A DNA stretch of 64,000 bases from contig NBAY01000011.1 of NCBI GenBank assembly GCA_002794775.1, forward strand, positions 372,001-436,000. Reading direction: 5' to 3'. The DNA comes from Porodaedalea pini. Its lineage: Eukaryota > Basidiomycota > Agaricomycetes > Hymenochaetales > Hymenochaetaceae. Positions within the stretch are counted from its first letter, which is position 1. Each line of letters starts with the position of its first letter. Of this stretch, positions 26,437 to 39,091 are shown one piece after another. The notes below the pieces were generated by a model. It was given only the letters and a program-made list of their open reading frames with translations, was not told where the DNA came from and ran no database searches. The translations under genes and the position numbers were made by a program.

Positions 26437-27332
26437 GCCGTGCTAAAGTGCTGTTTTATTTATTTCTATCGGTGAGCCATGGATTCATGCAACCCTCTGC
26501 GTGTCATTGCTGATATCCTTGATTATTATACGATGTCAAGATGGTCATCCCTTCTTTGACCAATGTGCATATGTCTATCACACAGAGCACGTCTCCGCGG
26601 TGTTGTATACCCTCTGTCTTCAAGCAAGAAACCGTTGTATATAACATTTCATTGGGATGCGTATACTCGGGTCGCGGATCTGTGAAACCTAAACTATGAA
26701 GTAAATTGATACACATAAGTTTTGCTTATTGTCACCACTCGCTAGACAGTCCTTGACCGATGTACATCTGTCTCCTTTGTTCAGAATGGAAGTTCTATAG
26801 GGAAGAACGGGCAATATTACTGTTCTGTACTGGTCACAGGCTGACCAACATAAGTAATGCTATTACCTGAAGACTCCAAAAAAGAAAATCGTGAGAGAAA
26901 AGAGAAACGCAAAACCTCACCGATTCTTCCTCGCTCTCATGGGAAGGTATGTGTTTTTAAACGAAAAGAGCAAAAGTACTACATTTTACCTGTTCAAGTT
27001 CCTCGCACGATTATTTTGCCCACTTCACGGTTTGTGGGGTGGCAAACCTAATCTTCACTTTCTCACGAAGTCTCGACACCCCTATTTTGTACTTCGAAGC
27101 CCTTGCCATTCTTTTTTACGTCATCATCTTCGCGCTCACTATGGCATCGGCGAGTACTGTTCACTAACGCGTGCCTTCTTAATCCCCAATTCGCCTTCTT
27201 GTCGACGGTACAGCGTAACCAAGGCCGACATTTCTGTATCGTACGGTCTGTAATGTCTGGCTTGTGAAGCATACAGGTCAAACCTCTGTTGTTGCCGGAC
27301 GCTTTTGACTCGGAGCTGTATCCGTTAGTGTC
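26437..27332. other. intergenic region upstream of the Mios gene
   Basis: About 900 bp. Open frames near 26891-27253 (plus) and 27063-27368 (minus) have random composition. I see no gene, RNA or repeat; it presumably holds the Mios promoter and 5' UTR. Confidence 0.4.
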
Positions 27333-30300
27333 ATGGCCAATCGAATCGAGAAAAGGCTGCTCTGGCATCCACGGCAGGAGAATAAATTCATTGTTGGAGG
27401 TGGATCCCAGATCGCCTTGTTCGACTGGGCTCCCGATGTCCCAGAGTTTAGGCTTGTGTCATCACAAGCAGACCTGCAGCTGATGAAAGTAAGCGCTCAG
27501 TCTCAGCTCAAGTCTTCCCATGCCCCTGACATATGTAGTGTTTTGCATGGTCTCCAGACCCGTTATTTGACGACCTTATTGCTGTCGGATCCAGCACCGG
27601 AAAAGTCGACTTATGGCGTTTGGAGGCAAATAGATATGCAAGAAACAATTTGGTTTCGAGTGGTCCAGAACTCTCGCTTCCCATCCGAAGTACACGAAGC
27701 GCGCTCGCATTGGCTTTCTCTTCGGAAAAGCCAAACATTCTAGCAGTAGGGCTAGATAAAGTACGAGGCGATCCGAGCCTCGTGGTCTGGGACATCGGTG
27801 CAGCTGCAGCGACTGGGACCAGGTCGTCGAATACGCGATCTTCGACATCCACCAAAACTGAGCGACCCCTCGTTCAGCAGTACGCACTTGCCGAAGTCGT
27901 ATCTTCATTGTCTTTCCTACCTGATACTCCGAACTTGCTCGTCGCTGGAGTGTCAAACCTTTGGTTACGTTTGTTCGATTTGCGTAGCTCTGGACTGCAT
28001 GTTGCACAGGCGCCAGCGGCCAAAGTTAGTGGCATCGTAACGGATCCCTTCGATAAGAACCGCATTGCTTGTTTTGGTGAAGGATCGGTGACCATCTGGG
28101 ACACTAGAAGATTTATATCGCCACTCCTCACTTTCACTCTTAAGGATGCTGCTGCTGATGGAGCGCGACATTCTTCAATTGATTCGTTTACCAATGCGGA
28201 ATTTTCTTCCGTTCGTCGCGGCCTGCTCGCAACGCTGACTCGTGACGCGAACCACGTCCGATTTTGGGACATTCAGCAAACCCCTTCACCGGAGGGCTCA
28301 CGCAGGTCTGAAGATTCGAATACGAGAAATGCTTCAACAGAGACTGCACGCTCAAGCAAATTATCCCGTCTGTCATGGGCAGCACCTTCGACCATGCTAC
28401 CATGGAATGCCCCGCCCGAGCGATCGCACATTCCCATTAGAGAATCTCCTGCAAATGTCAACAATGCTGTTCTATCGAATACTAGACGAAGTACGTCCAG
28501 TCAATTAATTAACTAGTATTCCTCATCTAATCTTGTTACTTAGCCAAAGCTTTTCCTCGACCTATCATGTCATTTGCACTTGCGCCTAGCCCATACAATC
28601 ACCCCTTGACTTCGAATATAGTTGTCGTCAGCAAAGAGGGAGACATCGAAATGCACGAGATGCATGATGTGCCGAAGCATACAACTTGGAGCTCTAGAGG
28701 CGATCTTGCCCTAGGTGTGGGGACGCACTACCGCGTTTTCCCTGGATGCCACGACAATGGACCTCCCACAGAACCCTGGGAGCTCGAAGCTGGCATCGAG
28801 GCGAGTTTGGAGAGGCAAAACAGCAGCGGAACAGAGCAGGGCAAGGCCAGTCGTCCGCACTCGCGCGGGGACGAGAGCAGAAGGCGGCCCCTGAGACAGA
28901 CCAGAAGGGATAACAGTGAATCTGGCATCCGTGGCTCTTCACTTACCGCTTCCAGAAGGCATGAAGGACGTACTTACAGCCCTGCGTCACCCAGGAGGTA
29001 CCAAATGGAGTACTCGGTGACTCATGCGGTCAGCGCAGAGCACCGTGCCGTGGTGTCAGAAGCGATGTCTTCAGAACCGCAAGTCCACATCGGAGATTCA
29101 TCTCTGTACCGTATGCATTCGGATAAGGCGCAACGAGTTGACCCTAGTCGCAGCGCGTCAAGAGGACGTAGACGCGTCCCTGACGGGGCTACTCCTTCGA
29201 TAATCGAAACAGACATATCTATGGTCATGAGGTTGAGGGTCTTACATGGTTATGGACTTTTCAATGTGAGTTGCAGTGACAGAGCTTAATGCCAATGATA
29301 ATTTATTCCTTTTCCCCCCTTAGCCCCATCACAACTCGAAATGCGTGAGCAGTCAAGTCGGAGCCGATGCAATGCTGTCGGAAGTGTGGACGTGGCTCAA
29401 TCGTATGTCCGTCTGCTTAATCTCGACTAGATAAGATCTGATTATGTTCAGACTCCAAGCATCTACTGACGTTCGGTACGTCTAAGATACACGGCATCGA
29501 CTTCTCGTTCCAAGGCATTCTTGGTTTATGGGAAGGCCTAGAAGCATCGACATCTCAGGATGTAGTTAGCCTTCTCGATGGTCTGGATCTTGCAAGTCCA
29601 TCTGAGGCTTCCTCAACTACGTTGAACGGGCTCGATTCGTCTGTAGATGGGAATACATTGCTACGACCTCGTCTTTCTTCCAAACATAACCACAGGATGG
29701 GTGATGGTTTCCACGGTAATTACTCTGCAGCTCTGAATATGCTCAATTCTCGCCGTAATCTGGACAAATCCATGTGGAAACCAACGGTCCATACGGACAA
29801 GAGCCAGCAAAGGAGGTTAGCGCTGGCTTTATGTGACTGGAAAGTCGGCGAAGAGGAGTTTCTGAGGTTTGATCATCCTAAATGAGAAAATATGGTGTCT
29901 GATTTCATTTCCAGGTGGGAGAAAGAAGGCAAACACTCGCAAGCTGCCTGCTGGTTGTTGTTCACTAACAAAGGCGGACGGGCTATTGAAGTTCTTATGC
30001 GGAGTAAAAGTCCGTGATTCGTAGGAAACAGAAAGCGCTTATTGAGACTTATCCCCTCTTCTAGATGAGTCCCATCAGATGCTCTCAGGGACCCTTGCTG
30101 CTCTGTTACAATCAGGAACTCCATCGAGGAATCATGAACTTCAGGGCCACTGCGAACGACTGATTGTAAAGTTACAAGACCCTCATCAGCGTATCATGCT
30201 TTCCTACATTGTATTCAACGACTGGAATGATGTTCTCGAGGAAGAGGCGTTACCTCTTCGAGAACGAATGGCCATAGCACTACGCTTTTTGGACGACAAG

Positions 30301-31135
30301 GAGCTCTCTTCTTACCTGCGGCGAATTACAGACGATTGCCGGTCAAAGGGTAGCATCGAAGGACTTATTGTGACCGGACTAACGCCTCTTGGACTTGACG
30401 TCCTGCAGAGCTATGTGGACACAACTGGGGATGTTCAGACAGCGGCGCTACTGTCAAGCTATGTTTCTCCAGGTCGTTACAAAGATGTTCGGGCAGAACG
30501 CTGGGTTGAAGCGTATCGGGACCTTCTCGACGGATGGAAGTTGTTCCATCATCGTTGTCAATTCGACATCGATCGTGGTAAGATCTTACAGGGGGGCATT
30601 TTGAATGGCGATTTTGCGCCGATGGAATGGGTAAAGAAGCAATTCCTGATTCGATGTAACTTCTGCAACAAGGTGGTGAACACGCAGCAACAGCAACGAC
30701 CTCAGGAGCCTATAGCAATGCAAAGGAGACGGGTAAGTGGATGGGTAGTGCCACATCGATAATCTGTCTGACGTTGTACACCTGCAGGCTGCCGCATGCC
30801 CTTGGTGCGGTAGGGCATTGCCAAGATGCTCTGTCTGTCTTATGAGCATTTGCATTCTTCCTGACTCTGGACAAGAAACTGATCTTCTTCATTCGTCCTT
30901 CCGAGGTAAATCGATGCACATTTCTCACTTCAAGTCAAATTTGATGATCCCGAAACTCCAATGAACAGATACCATCGATGATGCATTTGTGTTTTGCCAG
31001 AAATGTCGTCATGGCGGTCATGCCTCGCATATGATTTTTTGGTTCTTTGGAGAGGATGGCGACCAACGCCATCGAACATGCCCAGTTGCAGACTGCGACT
31101 GTTATTGCGATGAAGAAGAAGCATCTCAGGTATAG
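27333..31135 (+). CDS. Mios/Sea4-like WD40 subunit of GATOR2/SEACAT
   Basis: GATOR2 (SEACAT) relieves GATOR1 inhibition of Rag GTPases when amino acids are present, at the vacuole/lysosome. The start MANRIEKRLLWHPRQENKF begins the WD40 propeller (FIVGGGSQIALFDW, CFAWSPDP, AVGSSTGKVDLWRLE, GLDKVRGDPSLVVWDIG, LWLRLFDLR, GSVTIWDTRRF, NHVRFWDIQ). A disordered Arg/Ser linker follows (about 28800-29230), then a helical stretch (MLSGTLAALLQSG, QRIMLSYIVFNDW, YLRRITDDCRSKGS). The C-terminal RING-like zinc module has CPWCGRALPRCSVC, CQKCRHGGHASHM and CPVADCDCYC, ending EEEASQV at 31133-31135. These are Mios/WDR59-type features, and the CPVADCDC end is characteristic of Mios. At least eight introns; the middle ones were not all placed. 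Confidence 0.88.
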
Positions 31136-31408
31136 ATAACAGTATGTTGCTGAGTGTACTGCCTTGCCTGCTTTGAGGAGTGTGCGTACTACATAGTACT
31201 ATTAGTATGTGTGTTGTGTATCAGACGAAATTGGACGAGATGCGAGAACCTTATCGAATTGCCTAGAAAGTCGTCACAGCCACGAGGAAGTTTTGAAAAC
31301 GTGCAGCAGTCCTTTCGAGCAACCCTTCACCCTCGTCCTGTTCTATCCCGCTCTCTCTTACTGACACTCGCCGTCTTCATTGCGCATACAGCCTAGTAAT
31401 TCGTAATA

Positions 31409-33959
31409 ATGTCTGTCGTTGGCATCGATTTTGGCTCCCTTGGTAGCAAGGTACGTCTGTGTATGCAATGTCGATCAGCATACTACTCACCTTCGTGTCG
31501 GACGTCTTTCTCTCTAGATCGGTGTGGCCCGAAGAAAGGGGATTGATATCATTGTAAACGAGGTGTCTAGTCGTTGGACACCGTAGGTTTTTCTGTTTGT
31601 GTCATTTCTGCATGTACTCAACAGTGATATCGACAGGTCGCTCGTTTCCTTTGGTATCAAGCAGCGGTGGCTTGGCGAACCCGCAAAAACCGCAGAGGTG
31701 TCTAATTACAAGAACACCGTTGGCTCTCTGAAACGTCTAATTGGCCGCTCTTTGAGTGACCCCGAGATCCAGAATGTTGAATCGAAATTCGTGACTGCGA
31801 AACTAGTCGACGTACAGGGAACTGTGGGCGTGCAGGTGCGCTGAGAACATATTCATATCTTTTTCTCGTTGACCAAACATTCATGTCATGCAAAGGTGAA
31901 CTACCTCGGAGAACAGCAAGCATTTTCGTCAACACAGCTGGTCGCCATGTATCTGGGCAAACTGCGCGACACTGCTGCTAACGAGCTGAACTCGGTTGTG
32001 TCGGACGTTGTCATCGCCGTCCCAGGTTGGTTCACCGAGGTGCAACGTCGCGCGACTATAGATGCGGCGCAAATCGCAGGTCTCAATGTCCTCCGCCTGA
32101 TCAACGACACGACCGCCACAGCGTTCGAATATGGTATCAAAAAGGCTGATCTTCCAGATGCTGATAACCCTCGTCATGTTGCCTTTGTTGATGTCGGCCA
32201 TTCAAATCTTTCCGTGGCCATCGTTGCCTTCTCGAAGGGCCAGCTCACAGTCAAGAGCACGGCATACGATCGCAACCTCGGTGGACGCGACATCGATTTT
32301 GCTCTTGTACGCTATTTCGCTAAGGAATTCAAAGAGAAGTACAAAATCGACGTTCTCTCAAATCCGAAGGCGACCTTCCGTCTGGCGGCAAGCTGCGAGA
32401 AGCTCAAGAAGATTCTCTCCGCTAACTCGGAGGCTCCTCTCAGTGTCGAGTCTATAATGGAAGATATCGATGCATCATCTAAACTCACTCGTGAGACGTA
32501 CGAAACTCTTATTGCGGACGTACTTGACAGAGTAGCGGCACCTATCAAGGCTGCCCTCGCGGACTCCGGTCTTACCATCGACCAAATCGACCAAATCGAG
32601 CTTGTGGGTGGATCGACGCGTGTTCCGGCTGTGCGCCAACGCATTCAGTCCGTCTTCCCCGGCAAGACCTTGTCGACTACTCTCAACCAAGACGAGGCTA
32701 TTGCTCGTGGCGCAACCTTTGCTTGCGCTACGCTCTCGCCTGTCTTCCGCGTTAAAGATTTCTCGATGGTCGATATCAGCTCGTATGCTATCAAAGTCCA
32801 ATGGGAGCGCGTGCCAGATGACGAGGACAGCGAACTTCTTGTTTTCCCTCGCGGGAACACCATCCCATCTACCAAGATCCTTACTTTCTACCGTAAGAAG
32901 GCTTTCGACATAGAGGCAGTGTATGCCGAGCCTGCCGCTCTTCCCGGAAGCATTAACCCGTGGATCTCGGGCTTACTGTTAAGCAAGTTGGTCCGCCGGA
33001 TGCGAAGGGCGATCTTTCACCCGTAAAGGTGAAGGTTAAGCTGGGTCAGCACGGAACTGTTTCCTTTGAGCAGGTCTATTATGAGGAAGTTGAGGAAAGG
33101 GAGGAGACGATGGACGTTGATGGCGCTGAGGCCCCTAAGAAGAAAAGGATTGTTCGCAAGAAGGATCTGCCGTTTATTGTTGGCACTTCCTCTCTCGATG
33201 CCACTGTCATCAATGCTCTCAAGGAGACCGAGAACCAAATGCATGCCGCAGATAAACTGGTCACCGACACAGTGGTTCGTACTTCATGGACTCGTCTTTT
33301 ATACACGATGCTTATTAGTACGCACGCAGGACCGTAAGAATGCGTTAGAGGAATACATTTACGACATGCGCAGCAAGCTCGACGGCCGCTACGCCGCCTT
33401 CGTGCAGTCCCAGGAAAAGGAGGCACTTCTTGCTATCCTTGCGGAGTCGGAGGACTGGCTGTACTCCGACGAAGGTGAAGATGCGACCAAGTCGGCATAC
33501 ATTGAACGTCTTGACGCCGCCAAAAAAATTGGCGACAAGATCTCTGCTCGCTATATGGAAGCGGAGAACCGCTCGTCGGCGGCCACTCAGCTGCGCGAGG
33601 CTCTGAACACATTCTACGCGCAGGCGACCTCTGAGGAAGAGAAGTTCGCACACATTGAGCAGAGCGAAAAACAGACGATTGTGGAGAAGGTGGCTACTAT
33701 CCAGAAGTGGCTGGATGATCAGCTCGCACGCCAAGCAGAGAAGCCGAAGAATATAGACCCGGTCTTTACTTGCGCAGACGTGCTGAAGAAAAGGGACGAG
33801 CTCACTTACTTCGCGTCGCCAATTCTCAACAAGCCGAAGCCTAAACCTAAGGCAGAACCAGCACCGGCGAGTGGAACGGAGACACCTAAGACTGCTGACC
33901 CGAATGCGACAGGGAAGCAAAAGGATGAAAAGGGGCCGCCTGAGATGGATGTCGACTGA
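31409..33959 (+). CDS. SSE1: Hsp110/Sse1-type Hsp70 nucleotide exchange factor, reading frame broken by one base
   Basis: Hsp110 proteins are exchange factors and holdases for cytosolic Hsp70. Exons 31409-31450, 31518-31582, 31637-31835, 31896-33274, 33330-33959. The N-terminus MSVVGIDFGSLGSKIGVARR, VIAVPGWFTEVQRRAT, LINDTTATAFEYGI and ELVGGSTRVPAVR define the nucleotide-binding domain. FPRGNTIPSTKILTFYR starts the beta domain, and an extended acidic loop and helical C-terminus (DRKNALEEYIYDMRSKLD) end in MDVD. Around 32966-32972 (TCTCGGGCTT) the frame shifts. Upstream codons read SINPWIS, downstream codons read GLTVKQV one frame away. Exon 4 is 1379 nt, one short of the length required by its splice phases. 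One G missing from a GGG run explains it; full length would be about 771 aa. Confidence 0.93.
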
Positions 33960-34356
33960 GGTTGTGTACTCTATGTAGGAATCTTTAGATGGTGTAAGGG
34001 CTCCTATACCATGCAGAATTAGAACATTGCAGTTGTAGATGTATCTTACGAAACGTTGTAGGAAAATATTTCTTCGTATTTTTGCTTTCTAAAAAATTTC
34101 TTTGCAATTGCCATTCTTGGACATTGCGTGGTCAGCGCCGATGTGCGGCTTGACTCGTCCTTCGACTTCCACCAACCGTCTCATCGCTTTTGCCGTCTGT
34201 ATCCTCGACGACAAAGAGCGGCTTTGTTTCGGGTAAGCTGTTGGGGCATTAGCTTCGTGTTGCTCATGAACAGACGTAAAATTCACAATCACCGCAACTA
34301 TTGTTACTCTCACACCATCATCTCCTAACTTCACCACGACCTCTTCGCCTGACAAG
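33960..34356. other. intergenic region
   Basis: About 400 bp between tandem genes. T-rich just after the Hsp110 stop. The stretch ahead of 34357 (CACAATCACCGCAACTATTGTTACTCTCACACCATCATC) is C/A/T-rich, as in fungal 5' UTRs. No gene seen. Confidence 0.45.
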
Positions 34357-37300
34357 ATGTCTCAGCCGTTCAACGCTGGCGCGTCGCCAGTCAGCAACGG
34401 CCATGTGCTTGCCAGTGCTCCTGCCCCATACCACCCCGCTCTTCCCAACTTTTCTGCGTTTCCCGGTCTGAACTCCTTCGCCCAGTCCCTGAATGGCCAG
34501 TCTCAGATGTCTCTTTCAACTCCGACTCAGCAGTCATTTTTTTCTCAATTACAGCGACCCCCGTCTTCCGAGAATTCCGACCTCGAAAAGTTGGAACGAC
34601 TCAAAAAAGAGATTCTCGAGGGTCAGAACCCTATCTATAAAGCTGTTCCTCAACCCAACTTCTTGGAAGGTCTTTACTTGGGTCGATCGCTGCAAGCGCA
34701 GAACTCTGCTCCGGCTCATCCTGACCAAATATCTATAAGGCCATCGATGTCAAGTGGCCCTCAGCCGTCCTCCGTCATGCATTCAGATGGCGATGCCAAT
34801 GCGAGTGAACTTGGGCGCTCAGCGGCAGTGAACCATATTAGGGAGAGTTTCAGCCCGGAACCTAAGGTGCAGCACAACCATGTATTTTTCCTCCTCCTTT
34901 GTTTACATATACAATTCTAACATGTGGCTTTCAACTAGCTCATGCTTTCCGCGTCCTTCCAGGCTGCACAGAACATGAATGGTACAGCCAACTCAAGTTA
35001 TCCTGATGGCGTCAGTCTTAGCAGATCTTCTCTGATGCCTCAAGTTGGGCCGAAGACCTCTCAAACTGACCAGCGGCCTTCATATCCTTCCGATGTGTCA
35101 GTTCAGGATGCTTCGAGGTTCTCGTCATCTAACGGAGCTATGGATTCCGCAAAACATGCACTTCACATCCCTCCTGGTCAATCGGCTGTTCGGCCAACTT
35201 CTGGCAGTGTGCCTGTTCAACTCACTACTGATAACTCTCAAACACTTTCCGGTCCACTCAGCAAGTCTGTCTCGTCAAGGGATCCTCCTTACGACCCTAA
35301 GGAGAGTCTGCGCCGCCCGGAGGACAGTGTTGTCTCGTCAGATGGTAGAAGCAGGCATGCTGGGGATTCTCATGATTCAAGATCTTACGATCTTCGGCAC
35401 GGGCATTCTATGGACAGTAGTCGAGATAGGGAAAGAAACCGAGACCAGGATAGAGAACGGGACAAGCGTTACGACTATCGGTTCGACGAGCGGCGTAATA
35501 TGCCTGACGACTACCATGACAGGCGCATCTCTTCGATGCCGAGTACTGATTCCAAGGACTTGTGCCTCCAGGATCTTAAGCGTCAGGATAGCAGACACAT
35601 CCAAGATGATCGCATGGACGTCGACGTTCGGCGCTTGGCTCCCAGTCTCTCGGATCGTTCTTTCAAACCTGCTGATGATCGCACTTCACGAGACCCTCCG
35701 TCTAGTGAGCGGTTAATACGTTCAAGTGATGGCAACAACGCGTCGAAGCTGGTCAATGGCGTAGATGAGGCTCGTTTCGTGCCTTCCTCAACAGCTATAC
35801 CCTCAGTGAATTCTCATTCTGTTTCTGGTGATGATCGTCTGACTCGAACAACCTCACCGAATGCTCACATGCGACCTATCGATGAGAAATCGCGACCGGA
35901 TGATCGTACCAGATTCCAGCCAGTTGATGACAGAGATCGTCAATCTTTTGTGGACGATAGGATCCGTCATGCAACTCAGACGGCAGAAAATAATACAACT
36001 CCTGCTCTTGAAGAGCGTATTGGTGGTCGCGTTCCACCCGCTTTGGAAGAACGAATTGGTATTCGCATTCCCTTGGAAGAAAGGATTACTTCTCCACCTA
36101 TTGACAGGCTCACACAGCCAGCTTCTGTGTTGCAAGAACGCATTGGAGATCGTCCGCCCCTAGAGGAGAGAATAAGCCCGAGGCCGGCTTCCGCAGATGT
36201 CCGTGGCTCAGCAGGCGTCGAATCTTCCCGCCCAGGAGACATTCGATCAATTCCCACACCGTTATCTCTTGTTCGTCCTCGTCCTGTCGACGAAAAAGCT
36301 GTGTCTTCGTCCCCAGTATCTGCATCAGCAAGTGCTCGGGTTTTACAGCAACGAGTTGAAGAACGGCCTGCCCGTTCTTCGTCAAGCGATATCGCTGAGC
36401 GTCCTGATGATATGCTCCAACCTCGTTATTCTGCCTATGGAAGTGATTCACGTGCGACTGTGCAAAGGGGTCCGCTCGTAGCGCATAACACTACGCGCCC
36501 GTCTTTGAATGAAGAACCTATCGGCAGAGAGAAACACCTTGAGGCTTCTGACCCGAGATTGGTCCCGTCTGCTGCTTACCGTGATGACCGCGATAGACGT
36601 TACACTGATGCAGGAAGATCAGTTGCCGACGTCGGACACTATGAGCGACCCATTCTTCGGGAGCGTGATTCTGTCCCTACCGAAGATCGTGCCAGGCCGA
36701 GCCTCGATACTCGCGAGTGGCGTGAACGGGTCACTTATCCTAGGACTTATGCATCACGTCCAGAAACTCATCCATTTTCTGGGAGTACTCCGCGAGTCTG
36801 GACTGCGAACATGCGGGGTAATAGACCGTCTGATTCTACCTTTGACGAAAGAGACAGATATCTCAATCGCGACCATGATCGCCATGCGACTTTGCCTCCA
36901 CGCTCCTGGGATAGGGACGATGTGAGCCATGCGCGCCCTCCACCCGAGGTGTACCCGCTCCCAGTTGTTATCGATCGTGAACGGTACGCGCCCGCTGAAT
37001 TCCGCGAGGAAACGCGCGTCCGTGCGCGGAGCCCGAGTCCAAATCCTCTGCGGCGTAGCACACTCGGCGGGGCACTGGATGACCTACGTCCGGCGAAGCG
37101 CGTACGTGACGAGGGATACTATGAGGATCGTGAGCGGCGCTACTCAGAACACCATGCACGCGCAGCTTCGCCCCCGCCAAGCACAGCGGGTAGTTATTAT
37201 GACACGCGGGCGCCGTACACGCCGCGAGAAGTTCACAACGCGTATCCCGAGCGAAACCGGGCCTCTGACGTTGGATACTACGAGCGGAGGGTAACAGACA

Positions 37301-37395
37301 TGGGTCCACCACGTTCGCCTCCCCACACAGGCAGAGCTATTTACTCCAGGCCAGACCTAGACAGATATAACCTAGCGCCTCCGAGAACAGCCTGA
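34357..37395 (+). CDS. Large disordered Arg/Asp/Ser-rich protein with LEERI repeats
   Basis: Two exons, 34357-34866 and 34963-37395 (about 980 aa). I do not recognise the family. The first 120 residues are Pro/Ser/Ala-rich and contain one ordered-looking block: LEKLERLKKEILEGQNPIYK followed by AVPQPNFLEGLYLGR. The remainder is low-complexity and highly charged (DRERNRDQDRERDKRYDYR). Around 36000-36190 it holds a run of short repeats, ALEERIGGRVPP, ALEERIGIRIP, LEERITSPP, VLQERIGDRPP and LEERISPRP. The C-terminal third is RD/YE-rich (ERYAPAEFREETRVRARS), reminiscent of RNA-binding or splicing-associated proteins, though no RRM is visible. An alternative in-frame acceptor at 34938 would add eight residues (LMLSASFQ). 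Confidence 0.8.
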
Positions 37396-37835
37396 ATTTC
37401 TGAAAGTTTAACCGATCTATGTTTTCTCACTAATGATTGAAACCTTTTGATATATAGGATTCAATATATGTAGCTTTTGTTTTGCCCCACTCACAGAGAT
37501 CTCACATTTGGATAGGCCGGATCCTTACTGACTTAAAAAACTATGTCCTTATCTTGGCTATCTTCACTATGACTCTGCTATTTCGAATACACTATTTATG
37601 CATGCCTCAGTCGCGCTCGACTCATTGCTCAGAAAAAGAATGTGAAGTAAAGTAACCATTGTTCAAAATTGTAAGTACAACATCATATAGTGTGTGAATC
37701 CGTGGACAAAGGTGCTCAAAGAGTGTGAATCAGGAGCAACAGCACCTGTTCATGAATAGATTAAGAGGAGGGTGGGGGGACGGACAGCGAGGGTAAAAAG
37801 GGATATCGTCCTGGTCTGTATTCGCAATTGACTGT
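37396..37835. other. convergent intergenic region
   Basis: About 440 bp between converging gene ends. AT-rich, with TATATAGGATTCAATATATG near 37451. No coding frame or RNA gene seen. Confidence 0.45.
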
Positions 37836-38797
37836 TCAAGCAGAAACTTTCTCGTCTACAGGAGCAATTTTGTCGTCGACAAGGTACACCGGCGGCGGAA
37901 CTTCTTCGACGTCAGCAAAGATGACGTCGATCTCTTCCTCCTCGTCTTTACGGGGCACAAAAGACCGGTAGGCGAGGACGCACAAAACGTAGAACATCCT
38001 CAAGAGAGAGCCGATGCCGCATCCTAATAAGTAGTGTAAGTGCCAAATTTGGGTGATTCACGAGATGAGATGCTTACCGATGACGAACGCAACGAGGCGG
38101 CCTTCCCAGGGGCCGAGGGTCATCAGAGCTTGCTGAACACGACCAGAAAGCGAGGACGGGCGACCATGGCGGTGGTGGGGATGGGGATGATGGTGGAAAT
38201 AGTGGAAGTGCGGGGCGCCTTCAACAACTGCGGCCTCGCCCTCGTGCTTACCAGCCTGAGAGCTTCCATGGAAGGAAATAGGCAAGACGCGACTAGCGTC
38301 TCCGTGCACACTCTCCGGGCGGTGCGGCATGGGGCGACCATGAGGGAAGTGCAAGTGCGGTGGCGGCGGCGCAATGGGAGCAAGGCCGACCTTCTCGCGA
38401 AGCCAGTTGGAGAGAGCGATGGCCTTCATGCGCACACGTCCACCGCAACGATGCTTCCTCATTGACATCGAGTCCTTATCTTCGCCGTGACGGTGTATTC
38501 CTCCCATTATCTTGATCATTGGCTGAGGAACTGGCTGCGGCGCCTCGGCGGCCGCGAGGCCCCAGCGCATGTGCGCCACAGACGCATCAAAAGCAGGAGA
38601 GGGCACGGCCTTGTCAGACTGGGAGACATCTGTATGCTCCGGAGCGAGTACATAGATGCGAACTGGACCTGCGGAAACTTGAGCAGCTAAAGAGAAGTAA
38701 GGCGTTTGAATAATGAGATCAAGATGATGCAAGAACGTGGAGGTAGTATACCTAAGCCCAAGGCCGCAATAACGAACGGTAGAACCGTTATTTTCAT
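37836..38797 (-). CDS. Secreted or single-pass membrane protein with His-rich lumenal segment, unknown function
   Basis: Exons 38752-38797, 38078-38686, 37836-38023 give 280 aa. The N-terminus MKITVLPFVIAALGLAAQVS is a clear signal peptide. It is followed by AGPVRIYVLAPEH and MRWGLAAAEAPQPVPQPMI. A central region carries clustered histidines: GGIHRHGEDKDSMSMRKHRC, PPPPHLHFPHGRPMPHRP and HFHYFHHHPHPHHRHGR. Close to the C-terminus is one hydrophobic helix (GRLVAFVIGCGIGSLLRMFY then VLCVLAYRSFV), then a short acidic tail (KDEEEEIDVIFADVEEVPPP). The topology fits a type I membrane protein with the His-rich part outside or lumenal. I do not recognise the family. Metal binding is suggested only by composition. 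Confidence 0.8.
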
Positions 38798-39091
38798 ACT
38801 GATTGGGACTGAGAAAGGGGACTGAGGACGAGCTGGAAGAGTTGATGATGACGGTTGAAATAAGAGGATGATGGGTGTCGAGTCAAACAGGGCAACTGCT
38901 GCGCTCCCAGCTTCGGCTCGTCGTCCGGCAGCCGCTGAACGCCGATCACGCCGATCGTCCTAAGTAAGAAGCTTCTACTGAAGTTACCAGCTCACGCTCA
39001 CTGGCATGCTATTTTGATCACACAGCGTGCTCATCATGCATGCCGCCTGCCGTCTCCCTTCGTCTTAGCCAGCGACCAAGGCCACCTCAAC

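Noticed and set aside
26891..27253. 120-codon ORF upstream of Mios
   Set aside because: Starts in A-rich DNA with no initiator context, has no recognisable motif and overlaps an equally long ORF on the other strand.
32920..32952. A 32-nt intron as the explanation for the Hsp110 frame change
   Set aside because: It would be far shorter than any other intron here, would remove conserved residues and would create an immediate TAA.
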